Below the pieces are notes generated by a model that saw only the letters and a list, made by a program, of their open reading frames with translations, ran no database searches and was not told where the DNA came from. From JACCZH01 sp963729445 (lineage in GTDB: Bacteria; Chloroflexota; Chloroflexia; Thermomicrobiales; CFX8): 64,000 nucleotides of DNA. A program made the position numbers and the translations under genes. Shown here in pieces: positions 18,944-28,309 of this stretch. The DNA lies in assembly GCA_963729445.1 (NCBI GenBank), contig CAVSNU010000003.1, positions 1 through 64,000 on the forward strand. Reading direction: 5' to 3'. Positions within the stretch are counted from its first letter, which is position 1. Every line of letters starts with the position of its first letter.

Positions 18944-19646
18944 GCTCGACTCCATCGAGGCGCACTATGGCCCGATCCGGGCGTTGAAGGGCATATCGCT
19001 CACGGTCGATGAAGGTGAGATCGTCACGCTCCTTGGTGCGAATGGCGCCGGTAAAACGACAATTCTGCGCGCCGTTTCGGGCTTGGTGACGCTGAGCGCA
19101 GGCAGGGTACACTTACACGGCAAGGACATCACCGGTCAGAAAGCGCACAAGGTGGTGCAGCTCGGAGTCGGGCACGTTCCAGAAGGGCGGCGCATTTTCC
19201 CGAGGCTCTCGGTCCAGGACAATCTTGATCTGGGCGCCTTTGCCGTCCGGGACCGTTCCGAGGTACAGCGCAGGCGCGAGGGTGTGTTCACGCTCTTCCC
19301 GCGGCTTGCCGAACGTCGCACCCAGGCCGGGGGAACCCTTTCCGGCGGCGAGCAGCAAATGCTTGCGATCGGTCGGGCGCTGATGATGCAGCCCCGGATT
19401 ATGCTTCTGGATGAACCATCTATGGGTCTGGCGCCGGTGCTGGTCGAATCGATCTTCGAGGTCATTCGTCGTCTCAACCGGGAGGGAACAACGATTCTTC
19501 TGGTGGAGCAGAATGCCCGCATGGCGCTCGAAGTAGCGCATCGGGGCTACGTCCTGGAGACCGGCAGGGTCGTCTTGCAGGGGAGCGCCCGCGAGCTCGC
19601 ACAAGATGCGAAGGTGCAGGCTGCCTACCTGGGCGCGCGGCGATAG
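18930..19646 (+). CDS. livF: branched-chain amino acid ABC transporter ATP-binding protein LivF
   Basis: The 238-residue second ATPase of the Liv importer carries Walker A LLGANGAGKTTILRA, GHVPEGRRIFPRLSV typical of LivF, the signature LSGGEQQMLAIGRAL, Walker B IMLLDEPSMGLAP and LLVEQNARMAL. It overlaps livG by 14 bases and closes the operon. About 80 bases later a new strong promoter begins the tRNA-tuf unit. Confidence 0.95.
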   Translation: MPVLELDSIEAHYGPIRALKGISLTVDEGEIVTLLGANGAGKTTILRAVSGLVTLSAGRVHLHGKDITGQKAHKVVQLGVGHVPEGRRIFPRLSVQDNLDLGAFAVRDRSEVQRRREGVFTLFPRLAERRTQAGGTLSGGEQQMLAIGRALMMQPRIMLLDEPSMGLAPVLVESIFEVIRRLNREGTTILLVEQNARMALEVAHRGYVLETGRVVLQGSARELAQDAKVQAAYLGARR

Positions 19647-19725
19647 CAACCGTTGCGCACCATGAGCCGTGATTTCAAGCCACCGGATCGTTTGAAAATC
19701 CCGCAAAAAAACGGTATCATTAGCG

Positions 19726-19754
19726 TTGACATCGGGGGCGGGCCGCCCTATACT
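19726..19754 (+). promoter_or_regulatory. consensus-like promoter of the tRNA-Thr/tRNA-Tyr/tuf unit
   Basis: TTGACA at 19726-19731 and TATACT at 19749-19754 have the ideal 17-base spacing. The expected transcript start is about 14 bases before tRNA-Thr. This is the best-matching sigma-70 promoter I saw in the window, as expected for stable RNA genes. Confidence 0.85.
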
Positions 19755-19775
19755 CAACGGCGGTCTGTTGACTGT

Positions 19776-19848
19776 GCCGACGTAGCTCAATTGGCAGAGC
19801 AGCTGTTTTGTAAACAGCAGGTTGCGGGTTCGAGTCCCACCGTCGGCT
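19776..19848 (+). tRNA. tRNA-Thr (anticodon TGT)
   Basis: The 73-base cloverleaf has acceptor arms GCCGACG and CGTCGGC, D-arm AGCTCAATTGGCAGAGC, anticodon stem GCTGT/ACAGC with loop TTTGTAA, and T-arm with GGTTCGAGTCC. The CCA end is not encoded. It is first in the transcript leading to tuf. Confidence 0.97.
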
Positions 19849-19859
19849 CCGGTGCCAAG

Positions 19860-19940
19860 GGGGAGATACCCAAGTGGACAACGGGGTCTGGCTGTAAACC
19901 AGATGCGCAAGCTTCGTCGGTTCGAATCCGGCTCTCCCCA
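19860..19940 (+). tRNA. tRNA-Tyr (anticodon GTA)
   Basis: The 81-base gene has acceptor arms GGGGAGA and TCTCCCC, anticodon loop CTGTAAA within the TCTGG/CCAGA stem, a long class II variable arm and T-loop TTCGAAT. CCA follows directly at 19941-19943. It begins 11 bases after tRNA-Thr. Confidence 0.96.
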
Positions 19941-19948
19941 CCAGGCCC

Positions 19949-19974
19949 AGCCCAGCAAGGATGGGCTTTTTTTT
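19949..19974 (+). terminator. terminator between tRNA-Tyr and tuf
   Basis: Arms AGCCCA and TGGGCT around a 7-base loop are followed by an eight-T run, just after the tRNA-Tyr CCA. It would release or attenuate the tRNA transcript before tuf. Confidence 0.75.
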
Positions 19975-20082
19975 GCGGAAATGTGACGCGGAAGGCTGCC
20001 TCACATCTGAGCACCCGCGGTCGTGTTCGTCAGACCTCCCGCTGGTCGAATCGGGGCAGGTTGTTTTCAGGAAGGAACATCG

Positions 20083-21295
<1,213 letters not shown>

Positions 21296-21410
21296 GAACG
21301 ACCTGCGTATCGGCGTCGTTCGCCAGTGCGGCCGCCGGAGCGTTTATCGACGCGATACTTGCGAGCGGCCTAGGCTGCGGCCACTCGCATCGAGGAAGCG
21401 GATACGTACA

Positions 21411-21579
21411 ATGGCAAGAAGGGCAAGGCTGACCGCCTCGTGATCACGCTCGAGTGCACTGAGTGCCGCGAGCGGAATTACACGACCGAGAAGAACCGCC
21501 GCAACGATCCGGCCGGCTGGAGTTGAAGAAGTTCTGTCCGCGCTGCCGGACGCATCAGCTTCATCGAGAGACGCGGTAG
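21411..21579 (+). CDS. rpmG: 50S ribosomal protein L33, two frameshifts
   Basis: Allowing one missing base near 21419 and one near 21515, the sequence reads as L33: a lysine-rich start, RLVITLECTECRERNYTTEK, then LELKKFCPRCRTHQLHRETR and TAG at 21577. Both zinc-binding CxxC pairs (CTEC and CPRC) are present. It lies between tuf and tRNA-Trp, the usual place in this operon. No single open frame covers it as given. Confidence 0.8.
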
Positions 21580-21608
21580 CGTAAGCGATACGCTTCGTGC
21601 CACAACAT

Positions 21609-21681
<73 letters not shown>

Positions 21682-21869
21682 CCCGCTCCTTTCGTCGTTG
21701 CGTCGAGGGGGCAGACAACGAGTGTTGTTGGCGCGGGGAAAGCGTCGGGCAATGGTGCTCAACCTTCGTTTTTGCGTTGATGGCGACGAAGTGACATTGA
21801 CAACAGCGGATCTCAGTACGCAGTGATTGTCATTGGCGCATCGCCGAGCTATTCGGAGGCGAAGGCCGC

Positions 21870-22149
21870 ATGGCAACCGAGGACAACGAGTCGCAGGCGG
21901 TCCGAGAAAGCGAACGCCGGATCGAGCTGGTATTCAGGCCCTCATGCGCGACACGGTCGTCCGAGATTCAACAAGGTCACCTGGCCGGATCAGCGAGACG
22001 ACCCGGAATCTGACGATCGTCGTCATCGCCATGGCCGTCAGTGCTGGGTGCTGCTTGGCGGCATCGACTGGAATCTGATGCGCGTCTCGTTCGAGCGTCT
22101 GGCGAAGTTAGTCCCGTCTTTGCTAGCATCACGGATAGGAGCACTCTGA
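21870..22149 (+). CDS. secE: preprotein translocase subunit SecE, frameshifted
   Basis: SecE is the small membrane subunit of the SecYEG channel. From ATG 21870 (GGAGG 14 bases upstream) it reads MATEDNESQAVRESERR, then in other frames FNKVTWPD, ETTRNLTIVVIAMAV, and LLGGIDWNLMRV with FERLAKLVPSL. The KVTWP motif followed by one membrane helix is the SecE signature. At least three indels are needed to join the parts. The stop near 22147 is two bases from the nusG ATG. Confidence 0.75.
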
Positions 22150-22150
22150 C

Positions 22151-22749
22151 ATGGCACGCTCAATCCGCGAACGACTCCTGCGAGCGCAAGCGAGCGCTGG
22201 CGACGAAACTGGGGAAGCAGCCGAGTCGATCAGGCGCAGTGGTATGTCCTCCATACCTATTCCGGGTACGAGAACAAGGTCAAGAACTTGATGCACCGGG
22301 TCGAGACGCTGGATCTGCCGACCGGATCTTCGAGATCGTGGTTCCGACGCAGGAAGAGATCGAGATCAAGCGGCCAGCGCCAGACGGTGCAGCGCAAGGT
22401 CTTCCCCGGCTATGTGCTGGTGCGCATGGAGATGGACGACGATACCTGGTACGTCGTGCGCAATACGCCGGGCGTGACCGGTTTCGTCGGCATGGGCAAC
22501 AAGCCCGTCGCCACTCGACGGATACGAAGTGCAGGCGATCATCAAGGGCATGACCGCCGAGGCCCGAAGGTGAAGATGTCGCTCTCGGTGGGCGACACCG
22601 TGCGCATCATGGACGGTCCGTTCGCCGACTTCCGCGGCGAGATCGACGAGATCAACCAGGAAAAGGGCAAGATCAAGGTGCTGGTTTCGTTCTTCGGACG
22701 CGAAACGCCGGTCGAGCTCGACTTCCTGCAGGCCGAGCGCGAAGTCTAA
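22151..22749 (+). CDS. nusG: transcription termination/antitermination protein NusG, frameshifted
   Basis: NusG binds RNA polymerase and couples it to Rho or the ribosome. The N-terminal NGN domain appears as QWYVLHTYSGYENKVKNLM-like sequence across two frames, then RIFEIVVPTQEEIEIK, VFPGYVLVRMEMDDDTWYVV and TPGVTGFVGMGNKPV; the KOW domain is intact as VGDTVRIMDGPFADFRGEI to LDFLQAEREV. About four indels (near 22240, 22320, 22370 and 22515) separate the parts. It lies between secE and rplK. Confidence 0.85.
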
Positions 22750-22833
22750 CGGCGCACTGAAAACGCGCCGGCTGGCGTGATGCCGGCGCTTGCATGCCCG
22801 TGCAATTCTGGGGTGAAGGGAGCCAGGTTCAGG

Positions 22834-23257
22834 TTGGCAAAGAAGATTCGAGCCTACGTCAAGCTGCAGATTCCGGCCGGCAAGGCAACGCCGGCGCCGC
22901 CGATTGGTCCCGCGCTCGGTCAGCACGGTGTCGCGATCATGAACTTCTGCAAGGAGTACAACGAGCGCACCGCAGGCCAGGCCGGTCAGATCATCCCGGT
23001 CGTGATCACGGTCTATGAGGACCGCTCGTTCACCTTCGTCACCAAGACCCCGCCGGCGGCGGACCTGCTGCGCCGGGCGGCCGGTGTCGACAAGGGCGCG
23101 AGCCAACGTCAAGGCCGAGGTCGTGGCAAGGTTACTCGAGACCAGGTGCGCGAGATCGCCGAGCTCAAGATGCAGGACCTCAACGCGGTCGATCATTGAC
23201 GGCGCGATCAAGCAGGTCGAAGGCACCGCGCGTCGATGGGTATCGACGATCGACTAG
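22834..23257 (+). CDS. rplK: 50S ribosomal protein L11, frameshifted near the C-terminus
   Basis: L11 binds 23S rRNA at the GTPase centre. TTG at 22834 begins AKKIRAYVKLQIPAGKATPA, with the family motif PPIGPALGQHGVAIMNFCKE intact. The frame breaks near 23100, 23190, 23233 and 23250; read through, the end is AVDIDGAIKQVEGTARSMGI with TAG at 23255. Length then fits the usual 140 residues. It is followed by rplA, the standard L11-L1 pair. Confidence 0.87.
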
Positions 23258-23319
23258 TTTGTATCGTTCGTATTGAGTGGGAGGGGCGCTGCCCCGCTAG
23301 AACCACAGGAGGTATACCA

Positions 23320-24049
23320 ATGGCCAAAGCACGGCAAGAAGTATGACGCAGGCACTCAAGCTGCTCGACGACGATCAAGCTCTACACCCCAGCGAGGCAG
23401 TAGCGCTCCTCAAGAAGATCGCCTACGCCAATTTCGACGAGACCGTCGAGGTCCACTGCCGCCTCGGCATCGATCCGCGCCAGGCCGATCAGACCGTGCG
23501 CTCGACCGTCGTCGCTGCCGCACGGCACCGGCAAGGTCGTGCGTGTCCTCGTGTTCGCCGCTGGTGACGCTGCGCGCGTCGCGCAGGAGGCCGGCGCCGA
23601 CTATGTCGGCGGCGACGACCTGGTGCAGCAGATCAACGGAGGCTGGCTGGAGTTCGACGCCACGATCGCCATGGCCGACCAGATGGGCAAGGTCGGTGGC
23701 CTTGGCCGTATCCTTGGTCGCCGTGGCCTGATGCCGAACCCGCGCTCCGGCACGGTGGTGCGTGACGCTGCGGACCTGCCGGGCGTGATCGCGGAGCTCA
23801 AGGGCGGTCGCGTCGAGTTCCGCAACGACCGCACCGGAATGGTGCACGTCGCCATCGGCAAGAAGTCGTTTCAACGAGAAGCAGATCCTCGAGAACCTGT
23901 ACGCGCTCACTGATGCGATTCAGCGCAACAAGCCGAGCGGCGGCCAAGGGCGTCTATTGCCGATCGATCACGCTGACCAGTACAATGGCTCCAGGCATCC
24001 CGCTGGATGTGCAGCGAAACGATCGCTGCAGCCAGTGCAGGCCGCCTAA
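23320..24049 (+). CDS. rplA: 50S ribosomal protein L1, frameshifted
   Basis: L1 forms the mobile L1 stalk and usually represses the L11-L1 mRNA. A strong AGGAGGT precedes ATG 23320. Recognisable pieces are PSEAVALLKKIAYANFDETV, VHCRLGIDPRQADQTVR, VVRVLVFAAGDAARVAQEAG, MPNPRSGTVV and the C-terminal GIPLDVQRTIAAAS with TAA at 24047. Indels near 23335, 23520, 23870, 23940 and 24005-24040 split it. Length after correction, about 240 residues, is normal. Confidence 0.86.
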
Positions 24050-24235
24050 CAATTCAGCTGACAGATAATCACGCGCCGAAGACAGCCGGGGCTCCGCAGG
24101 ACGCTTAATCATCCGGCCGAGGTCGCGGGAGAACGATTCTAAATCGTTTCTGGTGTGCATTTCACGCCCCCGTCGCCCTCATGGCGCGGGGGCGTTTTTT
24201 GTTCCGATTCGAAATGGTGTACGAGGAAGGAGGTG
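24050..24235 (+). ncRNA. ribosomal protein L10 leader with intrinsic terminator
   Basis: The 190 bases between rplA and rplJ hold purine-rich paired segments typical of the L10-binding leader and end in a strong hairpin with 9-base arms ACGCCCCCG (24164-24172) and CGGGGGCGT (24187-24195) followed by six Ts. L10-L12 complex binding to such leaders controls rplJL, here probably by termination. The assignment rests on position and the terminator; I did not fold the upper part. Confidence 0.65.
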
Positions 24236-24242
24236 AAAAGTC

Positions 24243-24787
24243 ATGCCAACACCAAGAAAAGAAGCCGTCGTTCGAGGAACTGACCGAGGCGCTCAGCCGT
24301 TCGAGCTTCACGATCGTCACTGACTACCGTGGACTGAAGGTGTCCGACCTGCAGACGCTGCGGGCACAGCTTCGGCCACATGATGCCGAGTGTCAAGGTA
24401 GCCAAGAACACGCTGGCCAAGCTGGCGGCGAGCGCGAACGAGCATCGACGGTCTCGAACCATCGCTCGTCGGCCCGACAGCACTGGTGCTCGCCTACGGC
24501 GATGTGGCCCAGCCTGCGAAGATCGTTAGCGACTTCGTCCGGACATCGCGCATTCTTCAGGTGCGCGCGGGTATGCTGGAAGGTCAGATGGTCGATGCCA
24601 GCACGTTGAGGAGATTGCGAGCCTGCCGAGCCGCGAAGTCCTGGTCGGCAAGGTCGTCGGTGGCTTCGCATCGCCGCTGTACAGCATCGTCGGCGTGTTT
24701 CAGCACCGCCACGATCGCTGCTGTACGTCCTGCAGGCACGCGTCGAGCCAGCTGGAAGCTGCTGGACCTGCAGAACAAGCCGCTTAG
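24243..24787 (+). CDS. rplJ: 50S ribosomal protein L10, frameshifted
   Basis: L10 anchors the L7/L12 stalk. AAGGAGGTGAAAAGTC precedes ATG 24243. Pieces are FEELTEALSRSSFTIVTDYR, GLKVSDLQTLRAQL, SVKVAKNTLAKLAA, LVLAYGDVAQPAKIVSDFVR, ILQVRAGMLEGQMVDAS, SREVLVGKVVGGFASPLYSI, and EAAGPAEQAA before TAG at 24785. At least five indels scatter these over three frames. No catalytic or binding segment seems lost. Confidence 0.84.
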
Positions 24788-24850
24788 ATTCTTGACGGTC
24801 GGGGTTCGATCATTGACCCTGGTCCCTTATTACGAAAGGTACTCAACATC

Positions 24851-25243
24851 ATGGCACTTAGCCAGGAGCGAATGGAAGAACTGATTTCGACGATCGAGGA
24901 GATGACGGTTCTCGAACTTCGACAGCTCGTCAAGGCGCTCGAGGAGCGCTGGGCGTCACTGCTGCCGCGCCGATGGCCGTTGCCGCTGCCGGCGGCTGGC
25001 GGTGGCGCTGCTGCCGCTGCCGAAGAAGAGCAGACCGAGTTCGACGTCATCCTGACCGAGGTCGGCGCCAACAAGATCCAGGTCATCAAGGCTGTGCGCG
25101 AGCTGACCAGCCTCGGCCTCAAGGAGGCCAAGGATGTCGTCGACGCGGCGCCGAAGGCGGTCAAGGAAGGCGTTACCAAGGACGAGGCTGAAGCTGCCAA
25201 GGCCAAGCTGGAAGAGGCCGGCGCCAAGGCCGAAGTCAAGTAG
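24851..25243 (+). CDS. rplL: 50S ribosomal protein L7/L12
   Basis: L7/L12 dimers form the factor-recruiting ribosomal stalk. The N-terminal dimer domain ends KALEERW, then a hinge, then the C-terminal domain TEFDVILTEVGANKIQVIKA, VRELTSLGLKEAKDVVDAAP, KEGVTKDEAEAAKAKLEEAG. The hinge ASLLPRRWPLPLPAAGGG is abnormal: a missing G near 24957 and two extra bases near 24997 would turn it into the usual Ala/Val-rich linker, so the open frame hides a compensated frameshift. No rpoB follows, which is unusual for this operon. Confidence 0.93.
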   Translation: MALSQERMEELISTIEEMTVLELRQLVKALEERWASLLPRRWPLPLPAAGGGAAAAAEEEQTEFDVILTEVGANKIQVIKAVRELTSLGLKEAKDVVDAAPKAVKEGVTKDEAEAAKAKLEEAGAKAEVK

Positions 25244-25346
25244 TCATCGGGCTATCCGCGTGAGGCTGGGACCGTCTTGGGACCAGCCCCACGGCCCTCT
25301 CGGGCGTTACAGTCGCCCGGAATGCCCTGTGGTATACTCTAGCCTA

Positions 25347-25420
25347 CGGGGCGTGGCGCAGTCCGGTAGCGCACCGGTATGGGGTACCGGTGGTCGGAGG
25401 TTCGAATCCTCTCGCCCCGA
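25347..25420 (+). tRNA. tRNA-Pro (anticodon GGG)
   Basis: The 74-base cloverleaf has acceptor arms CGGGGCG and CGCCCCG, anticodon stem CCGGT/ACCGG with loop ATGGGGT, and T-arm GGAGG-TTCGAAT-CCTCT. CCA is not encoded. A TATACT element at 25333-25338 is too close to be a standard -10 for this gene, so its promoter is unclear. Confidence 0.95.
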
Positions 25421-25568
25421 CTCTTTCCTTCTTGATGATCCTAACGTTGAGGTAACCAGGACTGGTTCGGCAACAGATCGGCCCTGATTCAGGGTGCTTC
25501 GCGTTAGAATCACGATATTAGCCGTTCGCATGTAGGACGAGGCCGTCAATGACAGACAGACCAGGGCG

Positions 25569-26168
25569 ATGACGCCCATGATCGCGACACGCATCCTCAT
25601 CGCCGACGATGAGTCGATCATTCGAATGAATCTCCGCGAAATGCTCACCCAACACGGATATGAGGTGGTCGCCGAGGCGTCGAATGGCGTGACGGCGGTA
25701 GAGCTTGCCCACAAGCTACGCCCAGACCTGGTGATTATGGACATCAAAATGCCTGGGATCGATGGCGTTGCCGCAGCTCGTGATCTCATTAAAGAGCGCA
25801 TTGCGCCGGTTGTCCTGCTGACCGCGTATTCCGAGCGCAGCTTGATCGGCCAGGCCAAGGAGGCCGGTGTGTCCGGCTATCTGGTGAAGCCGGTGCGCGA
25901 CACCGAGCTAACGCCGGTTATCGAGCTTGCTCTGGCCCGCTATGCCCAGTTCCAGAACCTCGAACAGCAGGTGAACGACCTGCAGGATGCGCTGGAAACC
26001 CGCAAGCTGGTGGAGAAAGCCAAAGGCGTGCTGATGGAAGTCCACGGGCTCAGCGAATCTGACGCCTTTAACCGGATGCGCAAGACCAGCATGGACCATC
26101 GCAAATCGCTCCGCGATGTTGCCGAGGCCATTCTGCTCACCCACGACGTGGAGTCCGGCACGAAGTAG
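25569..26168 (+). CDS. response regulator with RNA-binding ANTAR output domain
   Basis: Residues 5-125 form a receiver domain: acidic pocket in ILIADDESIIR, phospho-acceptor Asp in PDLVIMDIKMPGIDG, the Thr switch in VVLLTAYS and Lys in YLVKPV. After a coiled linker (LEQQVNDLQDALETRKLVEK) comes an ANTAR domain, AKGVLMEVHGLSESDAFNRM to SLRDVAEAIL. Such proteins (AmiR, PdtaR type) act as phosphorylation-dependent antiterminators on paired RNA hexaloops. No sensor kinase is adjacent and I saw no target leader nearby. A second possible start is ATG 25578. Confidence 0.93.
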   Translation: MTPMIATRILIADDESIIRMNLREMLTQHGYEVVAEASNGVTAVELAHKLRPDLVIMDIKMPGIDGVAAARDLIKERIAPVVLLTAYSERSLIGQAKEAGVSGYLVKPVRDTELTPVIELALARYAQFQNLEQQVNDLQDALETRKLVEKAKGVLMEVHGLSESDAFNRMRKTSMDHRKSLRDVAEAILLTHDVESGTK

Positions 26169-26338
26169 CGTCTTCAAACGAAGCGTTCTGCGGAACTCGA
26201 TAACAGCCGGTTGGTCTATGAAGACCTTAGCTAGCACCTCAGGTTCACGTAACCTGGTCTAACTGAGGTTTGTTTCGTTCTGCTCTCTCCTATGCGCTCA
26301 CTAAAGGACGCTTGAGGAGGCGCACACGTAGATTCTGA

Positions 26339-26487
26339 CTACACCCAGATTGTTATCCCGAGGCGGGTGCCCTCTCGACGCGAGATCCACAACTCGCCTT
26401 CCTCAAAGAAGATGTCCTGGTTCATCTGATAATGCATGGAGTCGACCGTCTGCGTACGGGACGTAATGATGAAGATGTTCTCGTTCA
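26339..26487 (-). pseudogene. possible 3' remnant of an unidentified gene
   Basis: A minus-strand frame ends IFFEEGELWISRREGTRLGI before its stop at 26339 and looks protein-like, but upstream it runs straight into the palindromic repeat at 26516-26590. I do not recognise the family. It may be the tail of a gene truncated by that repeat, or chance. The stretch 26169-26881 otherwise holds only the repeat and the LexA-type site. Confidence 0.25.
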
Positions 26488-26515
26488 TCCGACACGTGAG
26501 ATCGGTGCTTTTCTT

Positions 26516-26590
26516 CGTACGGGCGCAATTCATTGCGCCCTGCCTGACCGCCCCGGCACGGGAGAGGGCGCAATGAATTGCGCCCGTACG
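26516..26590. repeat. long palindromic repeat, REP- or MITE-like
   Basis: Two perfect 26-base arms (26516-26541 and 26565-26590) enclose a 23-base centre. Each arm contains GGGCGCAATTCATTGCGCCC, itself a near-perfect palindrome, so the element is doubly palindromic. It lies in a gene-poor spacer between the ANTAR regulator and imuB. I infer a dispersed repeat, but only one copy is in this window. Confidence 0.75.
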
Positions 26591-26803
26591 ACGTGGGATG
26601 CTCCTCGCGAATAGCGGATCAAGCAAGACCCTTCCATCATCGCGCCCCCTCCAACGTCCCGTGAGATCAGGCAGGATCAGGACAGCTATAGTGTCTCTCT
26701 CTGCCCAATAATTCCCTGGCCCACCTCCTCAAATACCCCTGGATGTTTTTGGTGTTGGTCCGGCGTGTTTCAAAACTGTACGCCACTGACAATTGGACAC
26801 ATC

Positions 26804-26831
26804 TCGTATCAGAACATATGTTCTGATACGA
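26804..26831. promoter_or_regulatory. LexA-type SOS operator upstream of imuB
   Basis: A perfect 28-base palindrome is centred on GAACATATGTTC, which matches the Gram-positive/Actinobacterial SOS box (CGAACNNNNGTTCG type core). It lies 50 bases before the imuB ATG and would overlap a TATGTT -10 paired with TTGGAC at 26793-26798, so a bound repressor would block the promoter. The following genes are mutagenic repair polymerases, as expected for SOS control. Confidence 0.85.
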
Positions 26832-26881
26832 TGAAGCTGTCTACATGTTGATAGCGGTACACAGAGCGCAGGTGGTTCTGT

Positions 26882-28069
26882 ATGGCAGTGGCGTGTTTGT
26901 TTATGCCGCGGTTTGCCCTAGGTTGTGAGTTAGCCCAACATCCGGAGCTGAATACAAAAGCGAGCACCGTTGCGGTGGTCGATAACAGAGTCGTGCAGGA
27001 AGTTTCACCGGCTGCCGGTCGCTACGGGGTCCGGCCTGGACAGCGGCTCCAGGAGGCGTTTTCGTTCTGTCCGTATCTGGTGACGTTTGAAGCGCGCCCC
27101 TCTTTCTATGAGGGTCAGTTTGCGACCATCCTCAGAGCGTTAGAGCAAATCTCTCCAGCTGTTGAGGCGGGACCGCTCGGGACGGTATTTATCGACCTGC
27201 GTGGTCTGGAGCGGCACTATCCCGATCCTGGTTCGCTCAAGAAGGCGTTGCTCTCCTGCGCGCCGGCACACATGCGTGTCCGACTTGGGATTGGACCGGG
27301 TAAGTTCTCCGCACTGGTGGCCGCACAGCAGTCCCAGCGGGGTGAGGCACGCGAGGTACTTTCCTCAGACGTTGTGGCGTTCCTTTCTTCTACCTCGATT
27401 GATAGTCTGCCAGTTTCTTATGACATCAAACGCCGGCTACGTCTACTTGGCCTGGAAACGCTGGGCGCGCTGGCGGCATTACCGCGCTCGTCGGTCGCCA
27501 TGCAGTTTGGCCGTGAGGGCAGCTTGGCCTGGGACCTTGCCAACGGCCACGATCCAGAGCCGGTTCGTTACGCGCTCAACGTCGAGACGATCAATGTTCA
27601 GCAATCCTTCGATCCCCCGCTCGTGAGCCGTGAGGTCATCCTGGCTGTGCTGGAGCGTTTGTCCGGCAGAGCGTCGAGCGACCTGGAACAGCAGCATCAG
27701 GCGGCACGGCAGGTGTCGCTCTACGCTCAAACCGAGCGTGACCTGAGCTGGCAGCACCACATCACCTTTAAAGAACCTCGCAGCGAGCAGTCAAGCTTCT
27801 GGGCGGCGATCAAACCTCTTGTAGAGGGGGCGGACTTTCCCGGTCCTGTGGTCGAGCTTGGACTGGAGCTCACTGGACTGACACCGCTGGGTGGATTTCA
27901 GTCTGGCCTCTGGGTTGATACCGGCAAGCGACAGCAGCGACGTTTGCACGCGGCGCTGCGCCAGCTTAAAACCCGCTACGGGTATTGCCCGGTCGGTCAT
28001 GTCGTAAAGGTGGAGCCATGGTCCCGGATCCCCGAGCGGCGAGCAGCCATCATCGCCTTCGACCCCTGA
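26882..28069 (+). CDS. imuB: ImuB-type Y-family polymerase-like protein
   Basis: The 395-residue product has the Y-family fold but not its catalytic acids: the start reads CLFMPRFALGCELAQHP where active DinB has an Asp-rich motif, and GTVFIDLRGLERHY replaces the DE-containing motif. This matches ImuB, a catalytically dead partner that links the mutagenic DnaE2 to the sliding clamp. Helix-hairpin-helix (LRLLGLETLGALAAL) and little-finger regions follow. ATG 26882 has AGGTGG upstream. It is first in an SOS-boxed cassette and overlaps the next small gene; no imuA is present. Confidence 0.85.
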   Translation: MAVACLFMPRFALGCELAQHPELNTKASTVAVVDNRVVQEVSPAAGRYGVRPGQRLQEAFSFCPYLVTFEARPSFYEGQFATILRALEQISPAVEAGPLGTVFIDLRGLERHYPDPGSLKKALLSCAPAHMRVRLGIGPGKFSALVAAQQSQRGEAREVLSSDVVAFLSSTSIDSLPVSYDIKRRLRLLGLETLGALAALPRSSVAMQFGREGSLAWDLANGHDPEPVRYALNVETINVQQSFDPPLVSREVILAVLERLSGRASSDLEQQHQAARQVSLYAQTERDLSWQHHITFKEPRSEQSSFWAAIKPLVEGADFPGPVVELGLELTGLTPLGGFQSGLWVDTGKRQQRRLHAALRQLKTRYGYCPVGHVVKVEPWSRIPERRAAIIAFDP

Positions 28070-28305
28070 ATGAGCCGCATCCACTCCCGGTTGAAGTGGA
28101 CGCTGACGGCCACCCGGCAGTGGTGATTGTGCGCGAGCGTCGCATGGTAGTTCAGCAGATCCTGGACTACTGGAGGATCGACGATGAGTGGTGGCGAGAA
28201 CGTCCGCTGAGCCGCTTCTACTGGCAGGTCGTACTGGAGGATGGCCGCTCGCTAACGGTCTTCCAGGATTTGCTCGAACGCCAGTGGTGGCAACAAAGGT
28301 ATTGA
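28018..28305 (+). CDS. small DUF6504-like protein of the imuB-dnaE2 cassette
   Basis: This 95-residue protein is defined by its C-terminal half: VVQQILDYWRIDDEWWRERP, LSRFYWQVVLEDGRSLTVF and DLLERQWWQQRY. Small proteins with this WRIDDEWWR pattern are, as I recall, found between imuB and dnaE2 in Actinobacteria (DUF6504); function unknown. The start ATG 28018 lies within the imuB 3' end behind AAGGTGG, so it is translationally coupled, and its stop is 4 bases before dnaE2. An accessory role in the mutasome is inferred from position only. Confidence 0.75.
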   Translation: MVPDPRAASSHHRLRPLNEPHPLPVEVDADGHPAVVIVRERRMVVQQILDYWRIDDEWWRERPLSRFYWQVVLEDGRSLTVFQDLLERQWWQQRY

Positions 28306-28309
28306 GATC

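Noticed and set aside
26339..26626. A 95-residue minus-strand open frame as a complete gene
   Set aside because: Its first half is simply the palindromic repeat read as protein; only the last 45 residues look coding, so I list just a possible remnant.
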